Shown here one piece after another: positions 19,119 through 26,745 of a stretch of 38,084 nt of DNA; within the stretch, counting starts at the first letter, position 1, and every line of letters begins with the position of its first letter. The stretch is from Pontimonas sp. (GTDB lineage Bacteria > Actinomycetota > Actinomycetes > Actinomycetales > Microbacteriaceae), in the NCBI GenBank assembly GCA_030728325.1, contig JANQZT010000001.1, positions 3,878 to 41,961 of the forward strand, given 5' to 3'. The notes beneath the pieces were generated by a model. It saw only the letters and a program-made list of their open reading frames with translations. It did no database searches and was not told where the DNA came from. Both the position numbers and the translations under genes were made by a program.

Positions 19119-19315
19119 CAATCACTCTCCCGCGCGACAATCTCGAGGAGTCGCGCCACTCGAAGGAGGTCAGCATGGATGTCCATCACGCGTAGACGGC
19201 ATTCGAGTTCGGAGGGGCCTCTCCACTCACCGGAGGGCAGCGAGCGCTCGAGCTCGAGTGCAATACGGCGCAGATGACCTGCGTGCATGCCAGCCCGATA
19301 TGCATCATCCATCAC
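19118..19315 (-). CDS. Small (65 aa) protein with a WxG-like helix-turn-helix pattern
   Basis: MMDDAYRAGMHAGHLRRIALELERSLPSGEWRGPSELECRLRVMDIHADLLRVARLLEIVARESD; TGATG coupling to the downstream hydrolase; GGGAG upstream of the start. Confidence 0.65.
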   Translation of the reverse strand: MMDDAYRAGMHAGHLRRIALELERSLPSGEWRGPSELECRLRVMDIHADLLRVARLLEIVARESD

Positions 19316-19461
19316 TGTTCTCCCGAGGGGAGTGTGGCTTGCGTTCCCGCCAGAGCCAGTTCACATCAGCACAGACCACACAAAACCTGGGCGCCACTCC
19401 CCAGTGGACAGCAAAATAGGGAAGAATAGGAGAGGGAAATCTCCCAGACAGGAAGGTGACC

Positions 19462-20844
19462 ATGTCGCCCTTGGGCCACCAACCCCTTAGTCCGCTGGAT
19501 GGACGCTACCGTCCCGCAACAGAAGCTCTCGGCGAGTACTTCTCAGAGGCAGCACTGAATCGAGCGCGCGTAACCGTCGAAATCGAGTGGCTGATTACGT
19601 TGTGCGCTGAGGGAGTCGCCGGGTCCACCCCACTCCCCGCCGCGACAGTAGAGGCCCTGCGATCTGTTGTCGAGAACTTTGGGCCCGAAGATATTGCACA
19701 AATCGCGGCGTTCGAAGCGGTCACCAAGCACGATGTCAAAGCGATCGAGTACTACGTTCGCGACGTGCTGAAGGCCCACCAGCTCGAGAGCTTGAGCGAG
19801 CTCGTTCACTTTGGGTGCACGAGTGAGGACATCAATAATGTCTCTTACGCCATGGTCACCCGGGACGCTCTCGCCCACGTGTGGCTTCCCGCTTTCGATG
19901 ACGTGGTCACCCGACTGACAGAACTGTCTCGCAACTGGCGTGACGCTCCGATGCTGGCCAAAACACACGGCCAACCCGCCACCCCCACAACGTTTGGAAA
20001 AGAACTTGCCGTCTTTGTGGGCAGGCTCGTTCGGGTGCGTGAGCGCATCGCTCGCGTTCCCTACCTCGCCAAATTCTCCGGAGCAACAGGAACGTTCTCA
20101 GCCCACGTGGTGGCAGAACCCGGTGTCAACTGGCCGATTGTGAGCAAGAACTTTGTCGAAGGACTTGGCCTCACCTGGAATCCTCTGACTACTCAAATTG
20201 AGTCCCACGATGCCGCCGCGGAACTCTTCACCGCGATTTCTCACGCCAACCGCATCCTGCACAACCTGGCGACTGACGTCTGGACCTACATTTCCGTCGG
20301 CTACCTCACCCAGATTCCCGAACCCGGTGCGACCGGATCGTCGACAATGCCCCACAAGATCAACCCCATTCGCTTCGAGAACGCCGAAGCCAATCTGGAA
20401 ATCTCCAGCTCGCTGTTGGAAGGACTTGCCGCAACCCTGGTGACCTCACGATTGCAACGCGACCTGACCGACTCGACCACTCAACGCAACATTGGTGTGG
20501 GATTCGGGCACTCATTGTTGGCGCTCACCAATCTGCAGAAGGGTCTCCACGAGATTTCCCTCGATGAGGGTGCCCTCTCAGCCGACCTCCAAGCGAACTG
20601 GGAAGTTCTCGCTGAGGCCATCCAAACCGTCATGCGCGCAGAGATTGTCCGCGGGAATTCCGCAGAGACAGACCCCTATGCCATCGTCAAAGAGTTGACG
20701 CGAGGAAACAAAGTCGACGCCGCTACTCTCGCGGCTTTCGTTCAAGGGCTTGATATCTCCGAGGACGCGAAGAAGCGCCTGTCGAAGCTGACACCCGAAG
20801 GCTACGTGGGGCTCGCCTCGGCCCTTGTTGACTATCTCGACTAA
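19462..20844 (+). CDS. purB: Adenylosuccinate lyase
   Basis: GHQPLSPLDGRYRPATEALGEYFSE, fumarase-superfamily signature GATGSSTMPHKINPIRFENAE; AGGAAGG upstream of ATG 19462. Confidence 0.97.
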   Translation: MSPLGHQPLSPLDGRYRPATEALGEYFSEAALNRARVTVEIEWLITLCAEGVAGSTPLPAATVEALRSVVENFGPEDIAQIAAFEAVTKHDVKAIEYYVRDVLKAHQLESLSELVHFGCTSEDINNVSYAMVTRDALAHVWLPAFDDVVTRLTELSRNWRDAPMLAKTHGQPATPTTFGKELAVFVGRLVRVRERIARVPYLAKFSGATGTFSAHVVAEPGVNWPIVSKNFVEGLGLTWNPLTTQIESHDAAAELFTAISHANRILHNLATDVWTYISVGYLTQIPEPGATGSSTMPHKINPIRFENAEANLEISSSLLEGLAATLVTSRLQRDLTDSTTQRNIGVGFGHSLLALTNLQKGLHEISLDEGALSADLQANWEVLAEAIQTVMRAEIVRGNSAETDPYAIVKELTRGNKVDAATLAAFVQGLDISEDAKKRLSKLTPEGYVGLASALVDYLD

Positions 20845-20847
20845 GGC

Positions 20848-21090
20848 TTAGTCGTTTCCTGTTCCGGGTGAGCTTTTCTGGCCATCCGGAGTTGAGTTCG
20901 GTGACACTGCCAAGAGCAACATGGCAATCCCAATAATCACCACGATGAAGACCAGTCCACTGCCGATAATCGCCAGCAAGGCGTCGCGCGTGACCATGAG
21001 GACAACCAGTCCGGCAAACAACGCCATCACTCCCGAGAGCATGACGTATTCAATCGGGCGAAGCTTCTGACGCCGGGTGGGCTCAGTCAT
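20848..21090 (-). CDS. Small membrane protein of unknown function (two TM segments)
   Basis: MTEPTRRQKLRPIEYVMLSGVMALFAGLVVLMVTRDALLAIIGSGLVFIVVIIGIAMLLLAV; start trimmed from ORF 21174 because it overlaps the upstream gene end. Confidence 0.75.
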   Translation of the reverse strand: MTEPTRRQKLRPIEYVMLSGVMALFAGLVVLMVTRDALLAIIGSGLVFIVVIIGIAMLLLAVSPNSTPDGQKSSPGTGND

Positions 21091-21691
21091 GGGGGTAATC
21101 CTTTGGTGTGGTGGGGAACCGAAGTGCAACGCTGGCAATGGCCAAGTAGACACCCTGGACGATAGCCCACGCACCTAAGAAACCGACCACAGCCACACTG
21201 TCCGCCGGCTGAAACAGGACGACAACACCCAAGATGACCGTCATAGCTCCCTGGGTGATCCAGTCGCGTCGAAGGGCATCCCCTCGCGCCAATCGGGCGC
21301 CATAAAAAATCTCTGCCACACCCACAAGGAGCGCCCAAAACACGAGCGCCCACAGGAGCAGAATCATTCCCGCTTCCTGGAGTGCAAGCACAAGAGCACC
21401 CACTACCAGCGAAACCAGTGCCTGCCACAGGTGAAGTCCCCTACCGGTTTCCGTGGCCGAGAGACCGAGGGCAACAAGTCCCAGGCCCACGGCATTCACA
21501 ACGCCCAGAATTCCCAGGGCCACCAGGCCAAAACGCGCAGAATGACCCGGGGTGAAGGTAATCACAATGCCTGTGGCGAGCACAATGATGGATCGCATCG
21601 CCGAGACCACATAGTAGGGAAGGGCTGACGACTGTCGAGGCTGGGCTACCACCTCTCCAGCGTAATCAGGGTTGGAGACCCCCAGAACCAC
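21083..21691 (-). CDS. HdeD / DUF308-like membrane protein
   Basis: Six hydrophobic segments with repeated pattern, e.g. LLWALVFWALLVGVAEIFYGARLAR and GAWAIVQGVYLAIASVALR. Confidence 0.75.
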   Translation of the reverse strand: MVLGVSNPDYAGEVVAQPRQSSALPYYVVSAMRSIIVLATGIVITFTPGHSARFGLVALGILGVVNAVGLGLVALGLSATETGRGLHLWQALVSLVVGALVLALQEAGMILLLWALVFWALLVGVAEIFYGARLARGDALRRDWITQGAMTVILGVVVLFQPADSVAVVGFLGAWAIVQGVYLAIASVALRFPTTPKDYPHD

Positions 21692-23065
21692 TTAGACCTT
21701 TGGCATATCGGCGAAGCGCGAGTAATGACCCTGGAAGCCGACGACGATGGTGTCGGTGGGACCGTTACGGTGCTTCGCCACAATCAGGTCTGCTTCTCCA
21801 GCGCGAGGGCTGTCCTTCTCATAGGCGCTGTCGCGGTGCAGCAGGATGACCACATCCGCATCCTGCTCCAAAGATCCCGATTCACGAAGATCGCTCAATT
21901 GGGGCTTACGGTCGGAGCGCTGCTCGGGTCCACGATTCAACTGAGACAGCGCCACGACGGGAACCTGGAGCTCCTTGGCCAACAATTTCAGCGCCCGAGA
22001 GAACTCGCTCACCTCTTGCTGGCGGGACTCCACCCGTTTTCCAGCCGTCATCAACTGCAAGTAGTCGATCACAATCATCTTGAGGCCAACTCGCTGCTTC
22101 AATCGCCGAGCTTTAGCGCGAATCTCGACCAGAGTCATGTTCGGGCTGTCGTCGATGTAGAGAGGTGCCGACTCAATGCGACCTCTCGTCGAGGCAATGG
22201 TGGTCCAGTCCCTGGCTTCCACCATTCCCTTGCGCATCTTCTGCAGAGGAATGGAGGTTTCCGCAGAAAGCAAACGCATAGCGATTTCGGACTTACCCAT
22301 TTCCAGGGAGAAAAAGATGGTGGGTTGCTTGTAGCGGATAGCTGCGTTGCGAGCGAGGTCTAGCGCAAGGGTCGACTTACCCAGAGCAGGACGGGCGGCA
22401 ATCAGGACAAGCTGACCTGGGTGCAACCCGTTCATCAAGCCATCGAGGTCCGCGAACCCGGTGGGAACACCCACCATTTGTCCATCACGACTGCGAGCAG
22501 CTTCAATTTCGTCCACGGCAGCGGAGACGGCCTCGGTGAGCGGAACATAATCTTCTGCCTCAACACCGCCCGCAACCTGGTAAATCTCGGTCTGGGCGGA
22601 GTTCACCAGATCGGTGACTTCTCCCTCACTGGCGTAGCCCATGTTGGCAATCCGCGTGCCCGCGTCCACCAAACGGCGCAACACCGCCTTGTCGGCGACG
22701 ATGGCGGCATAGTGCCCGGCGCTAGCAGCCGTGGGAACCACGGAAACGATGGTGTGAAGATAGTCCACACCCCCAGCTCGTGAGAGCATGCCTGTCTTGG
22801 TGAGCTCTTCGGAAACCGTGATGACATCGGTTGGTTCGCCATGCGAATACAGGTTGAGCAGTGCATCGAAGATGATTTCATGCTTGGGCAGGTAGAAGTC
22901 GCGACCGCGCACCACCTCGATAACGTCAGCAACCGCGTCCTTGCTCAGAAGCATTCCGCCGAGCGTGCTCTGCTCCGCCAGCACGTCGTGGGGCGGGGTC
23001 CGATCTCCGCCATATCCGCGGTCCGAGGGAGAGTCGGGGACAATGCCGAGCTGGGCTATGGACAC
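21692..23065 (-). CDS. dnaB: Replicative DNA helicase DnaB (no intein)
   Basis: PPHDVLAEQSTLGGMLLSKDAVADVIEVV, Walker A AARPALGKSTLALDLARNAA, MIVIDYLQLM, LSQLNRGPEQRSDRKPQLSDLRESGSLEQDADVVILLHR. Confidence 0.98.
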   Translation of the reverse strand: MSIAQLGIVPDSPSDRGYGGDRTPPHDVLAEQSTLGGMLLSKDAVADVIEVVRGRDFYLPKHEIIFDALLNLYSHGEPTDVITVSEELTKTGMLSRAGGVDYLHTIVSVVPTAASAGHYAAIVADKAVLRRLVDAGTRIANMGYASEGEVTDLVNSAQTEIYQVAGGVEAEDYVPLTEAVSAAVDEIEAARSRDGQMVGVPTGFADLDGLMNGLHPGQLVLIAARPALGKSTLALDLARNAAIRYKQPTIFFSLEMGKSEIAMRLLSAETSIPLQKMRKGMVEARDWTTIASTRGRIESAPLYIDDSPNMTLVEIRAKARRLKQRVGLKMIVIDYLQLMTAGKRVESRQQEVSEFSRALKLLAKELQVPVVALSQLNRGPEQRSDRKPQLSDLRESGSLEQDADVVILLHRDSAYEKDSPRAGEADLIVAKHRNGPTDTIVVGFQGHYSRFADMPKV

Positions 23066-23234
23066 AGGCGACTCCTTACTGTTTTTCGCATGGGGACTAC
23101 ACGTTGTGGGTGTTCCTCCCCAGGTCTATCACCATCGACTGACACAGCGGGGAGGCTCTCAGAGCCCTGGTGGGGCTCTACTTTCTAAGCTTGTTTTCAC
23201 CTTAGAGTTGCCGGTCGTCGCGCACAATCAACCC

Positions 23235-23243
23235 TGTGGATAA
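23235..23243 (-). promoter_or_regulatory. DnaA box (perfect TTATCCACA on minus strand)
   Basis: TGTGGATAA on the plus strand in the dnaB-rplI intergenic region. Confidence 0.65.
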
Positions 23244-23278
23244 CTCTGTGCACTATTGTCGAGAAACGCCGGAAGCCC

Positions 23279-23287
23279 TGTGGATAA
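23279..23287 (-). promoter_or_regulatory. DnaA box (perfect TTATCCACA on minus strand)
   Basis: Second TGTGGATAA, same orientation, 44 bp from the first. Confidence 0.65.
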
Positions 23288-23452
23288 AATGGGGATTGTC
23301 GGGAGCCTAACGAAGCAATTTTTGCCACAAAATAGCTATTTATCTAGTACGAAAACTGACATTTCGGGCTGTGTGAATCTGTATAAAGCACCGGTTTAGA
23401 CTTCAGTGTGGTAAGGGTGTCTGTGTGGAGAAAGACCCCCTTAAATGGTGAA

Positions 23453-23473
23453 GGCCCCTCATGAAGAGGGGCC
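23453..23473 (-). terminator. Hairpin downstream of rplI, candidate terminator of the rpsF-ssb-rpsR-rplI operon
   Basis: GGCCCCTC-ATGAA-GAGGGGCC; 8-bp GC-rich stem, about 20 bp after the rplI stop. Confidence 0.7.
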
Positions 23474-23493
23474 CCACTCAAGCAGGAAAAGTT

Positions 23494-23946
23494 CTACTTT
23501 TCCGCCTTTACCGACAGAGTAACGGTGGCGATGACGCCATCGTGAATCTTGATGACGACCTCTGCTGGGCCGGTCGACTTGATCGGCTTGAGAATCTCAA
23601 TGGATCGCTTGTCAACACCCGCGATGCCGGCAGCCTCAATCGCCGCAGCGATGTGGTTGCGGGTCACGGAGCCGAAGAGGCGACCCTCAGAGCCAGCTTT
23701 AGCGCTCAGAGCAATGGGCGCCTTTTCCAGCCTGTCCTTGAGTGACTGCGCCTCTTCTTGAGAGGCCATAACCTTCGCCTCACGCGCTGAGCGAATCTGG
23801 TCGACCTGCTTCTGGCCACCATTGCTCCACGCGACAGCAAATCCCTGAGGAATCAGAAAATTGCGAGCGTATCCGTTCTTAACGTCGACGACGTCTCCTG
23901 CGGAACCGAGGCCTGCGACCTCGTTAGTCAAAATGAGCTTTGTCAT
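23494..23946 (-). CDS. rplI: 50S ribosomal protein L9
   Basis: MTKLILTNEVAGLGSAGDVVDVKNGYARNFLIPQGFAV. Confidence 0.97.
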   Translation of the reverse strand: MTKLILTNEVAGLGSAGDVVDVKNGYARNFLIPQGFAVAWSNGGQKQVDQIRSAREAKVMASQEEAQSLKDRLEKAPIALSAKAGSEGRLFGSVTRNHIAAAIEAAGIAGVDKRSIEILKPIKSTGPAEVVIKIHDGVIATVTLSVKAEK

Positions 23947-23957
23947 GAGTTCGCTCC

Positions 23958-24218
23958 TTAGCGGCCCGCACCGGCGTAGGGCAACAAGGCCATTTCGCGT
24001 GCGTTCTTGATGGCTTTGGCGAGCAGACGCTGCTCCTGGACAGAGACGCCGGTGATGCGACGGCTACGGATCTTCCCGCGCTCCGAAATGAAGCGGCGAA
24101 GCGTGGCGACGTCCTTGTAGTCAATGACGCCCACGGTGATGGACTTCACAGGAGCTGCGGGCTTGCCGCCTTTGCCCATGCGTGGTTTGCGGCGATCGCC
24201 GCTGGATTTTCCTGCCAT
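23958..24218 (-). CDS. rpsR: 30S ribosomal protein S18 (zinc-free form)
   Basis: [53 protein letters not shown]; no Cys. Confidence 0.97.
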   Translation of the reverse strand: MAGKSSGDRRKPRMGKGGKPAAPVKSITVGVIDYKDVATLRRFISERGKIRSRRITGVSVQEQRLLAKAIKNAREMALLPYAGAGR

Positions 24219-24274
24219 GGTGATGTTCTTTCTGCTCAGGCGCCCTGGGACTAACCCGGGCGCTCACACGTTAG

Positions 24275-24763
24275 TTAGAAGGGTGCGTCCTCAATAGGAG
24301 CTTGGTCTGCGGGAGCTGCACTAGCCCACGGATCTTGGGTCACTCCGCCTGCGGCAGGAGCGCTCCATGCGTCTTCCACAGCGCCTTTGGAGGCACCGCT
24401 GGATTGACGCTGAACCTGGGCCGTTGCATAGCGAAGGCTTGGGCCAATCTCGTCAACCTCAAGCTCAATAGAGGTGCGCTTCTCGCCCTCTTTGGTCTCG
24501 TAAGAACGCTGACGAAGGCGACCCGTGGCCACTACTCGCGCACCCTTGGTGAGAGAGGAAGCTACGTGCTCCGCGAACTCGCGCCATACGCTTGCGCGCA
24601 TGAAGAGAGCTTCGCCGTCTTTCCATTCACCAGAGGCCCGATCGAAATTACGAGGGGTCGAGGCGATGGTGAAGTTGGCGACAGCCACACCGTTCTGGGT
24701 GTAGCGCAACTCTGGGTCGGCGGTGAGGTTTCCGACCACCGTGATGATTGTTTCGCCAGCCAT
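24275..24763 (-). CDS. ssb: Single-stranded DNA-binding protein
   Basis: [32 protein letters not shown]; acidic C-terminus PIEDAPF. Confidence 0.96.
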   Translation of the reverse strand: MAGETIITVVGNLTADPELRYTQNGVAVANFTIASTPRNFDRASGEWKDGEALFMRASVWREFAEHVASSLTKGARVVATGRLRQRSYETKEGEKRTSIELEVDEIGPSLRYATAQVQRQSSGASKGAVEDAWSAPAAGGVTQDPWASAAPADQAPIEDAPF

Positions 24764-24766
24764 GAT

Positions 24767-25141
24767 CTACTCCGACTTGCGTCGCTTGTTGCCGCCCGAG
24801 AGCGACACCTTCTGCGCTACGGGCGATTCTTCGGGAGCACCCAGGCGAACGGTAGCTTCGTCCTGGCGCAACACCTTGGTTCGCATGACGGCTTCGCTCA
24901 GGCGGAGCTGGCGGTCAAGCTCAGCTGTCGCCTCTGGTGAGGCCGTGAAGTTAACGACGGCGTAGATGCCCTCGGACTTCTTCTTGATCTCGTACGCCAA
25001 CCGACGCTTACCCCAAATGTCGAGGTTCTCAATGGAGCCACCGTCTTTACGGATGACCTCAAGGAACGCTTCGAGACTGGGAGCAACGGTGCGCTCATCT
25101 GTCTCTGGGTCAAGGATGACCATCAGTTCATAATCGTGCAC
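24767..25141 (-). CDS. rpsF: 30S ribosomal protein S6
   Basis: [68 protein letters not shown] start 25141 with upstream GGAGGT; the ORF track over-extends. Confidence 0.95.
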   Translation of the reverse strand: MHDYELMVILDPETDERTVAPSLEAFLEVIRKDGGSIENLDIWGKRRLAYEIKKKSEGIYAVVNFTASPEATAELDRQLRLSEAVMRTKVLRQDEATVRLGAPEESPVAQKVSLSGGNKRRKSE

Positions 25142-25263
25142 GACTACCCCACCTCCTTCGGACTCAACGGTTACAGGATTTCTGCAACAGGAGGGATTAG
25201 TGCTGTGTCTTGCGAACAAGACAACTGCCACAGTCTAGGCGCCACGGCGCCAGTGAGCAACAG

Positions 25264-26688
25264 CTACCGGGATTCCCACCATGCCCGAAGGCGCTTCGTG
25301 ACCTCGTCCACTCCGATTTCGCCTTCATCGAGGCGCAGTTCGAGGAGGAATTTGTAGGCCTCGCCCACCTCTCGACCAGGGGGAAGATCGAGGATTGCCA
25401 TGATGGCTTCGCCATCCAGCTCAGGTCGGATTGCTTGTAGCTCCTCTTGCTCCGCCAACACTGCGATACGTGCTTCTAGGTCGTCATAGGCAAAGGACAA
25501 ACGATCCGCTTTGCGCTTGTTCCGTGTGGTCACATCGGCACGCACGAGAATGTGGAGGCGCTCTAACTCTTCGCCAGCGTCTCGCACGTAACGCCGGACA
25601 GCAGAATCGGTCCAGGCTTGCTCGGAATAACCGAAGAACCGAAGATGAAGCTCAATGAGCCTCGCAACGGAATCGATGGTGTTGTTGTCAAAGCGCAGCG
25701 CCTTGAGTCGCTTCTTGGCCAGCTTGGCTCCCACCACATCATGGTGATAGAAGGTGACCACGCCGCCGCCCTCAAACCGTCTCGTGGCGGGTTTACCGAT
25801 GTCATGCAGTAGCGCCGCTACGCGCAAGACAACATCAGGAGCTTGGTCGGGAAAACGTCGCTTTTCCTCCTCTATCGCCTGCTCCACCACCGTCAGTGTG
25901 TGCTGATAGACGTCCTTGTGATGGGCGTGCTCATCAGATTCCAAGCGGAGTGCGGGGAGCTCTGGCAACACAATGTCGGCAATCCCCGTCTCCACCAGGA
26001 CCTCAAGTCCCTGGCGCGGTGACTCGGTGGCGAGAAGGCGAGTGAATTCTTCGCGCACTCTCTCAGCGGAAATATCTGCAATCCGCGGTGCCAGGGTGGT
26101 CATGGCGGCCATCGTGTCAGGATGAATCACAGCCCCCAGTTGGCTCGTGAAACGAGCGCCTCGCATCATGCGCAGAGGGTCATCTTGGAAAGAAATCTCG
26201 GGCTCGATCGGGGTCCGAAGGACGCCAGCAAGCAAATCCTCCAAACCGTTACACGGATCGACCAGCTTGACCTCGGGAAGAGTCAGAGCCATAGCGTTCA
26301 TCGTGAAGTCCCGCCGGAACAGGTCCTCCTCCAGGCTCGAGCCAAAAACAACATCAGGTTTACGGCTGCTCCCGTCATAGGAATCAGCCCGATAGGTCGT
26401 GATTTCCACCGTGTGCTCACCCAATTGGGCGGCAATGGTGCCAAACGCTCTACCCACGTCCCATATGGCATCGGCCAGTGGCTTAACGAGTTTCTCAATC
26501 TGATCGGGTGTTGCCGACGTTGTGAAATCAAGATCGTGAACCTTGCGGCCCAAGAAAGCATCACGAACCGGACCACCCACAAGAGCGAGCTCAAAACCAG
26601 CCACAGCGAAAGCCTCTGCAAGGCCCTTGATGGGCTCCTCGGAGGTGACGAGACGCAGTGTTTCCACCGCTTTCGCAACGCTCGACAT
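25264..26688 (-). CDS. CCA tRNA nucleotidyltransferase / polyA polymerase family with HD domain
   Basis: LALVGGPVRDAFLGRKVHDLDFTTSATP, RRDFTMNAMAL, RMMRGARFTSQL, ALLHDIGKPATR. Confidence 0.95.
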   Translation of the reverse strand: MSSVAKAVETLRLVTSEEPIKGLAEAFAVAGFELALVGGPVRDAFLGRKVHDLDFTTSATPDQIEKLVKPLADAIWDVGRAFGTIAAQLGEHTVEITTYRADSYDGSSRKPDVVFGSSLEEDLFRRDFTMNAMALTLPEVKLVDPCNGLEDLLAGVLRTPIEPEISFQDDPLRMMRGARFTSQLGAVIHPDTMAAMTTLAPRIADISAERVREEFTRLLATESPRQGLEVLVETGIADIVLPELPALRLESDEHAHHKDVYQHTLTVVEQAIEEEKRRFPDQAPDVVLRVAALLHDIGKPATRRFEGGGVVTFYHHDVVGAKLAKKRLKALRFDNNTIDSVARLIELHLRFFGYSEQAWTDSAVRRYVRDAGEELERLHILVRADVTTRNKRKADRLSFAYDDLEARIAVLAEQEELQAIRPELDGEAIMAILDLPPGREVGEAYKFLLELRLDEGEIGVDEVTKRLRAWWESR

Positions 26689-26691
26689 AGT

Positions 26692-26713
26692 GTTCAGAGT
26701 CTAGACTCTGAAC
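26692..26713. promoter_or_regulatory. Perfect 22-bp palindrome in the divergent cca / DUF6049 intergenic region
   Basis: GTTCAGAGTCTAGACTCTGAAC; identical to its reverse complement. Confidence 0.6.
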
Positions 26714-26745
26714 CATGCCAGCTCGGGGGACAGTGACACGCAGGC

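Noticed and set aside
18513-19277. 254-aa plus-strand ORF over the hydrolase gene
   Set aside because: The minus strand carries a GHSQGG hydrolase in good gene layout; the plus ORF looks like a shadow frame.
21725-22363. 212-aa plus-strand ORF over dnaB
   Set aside because: Shadow ORF antisense to conserved DnaB motifs.
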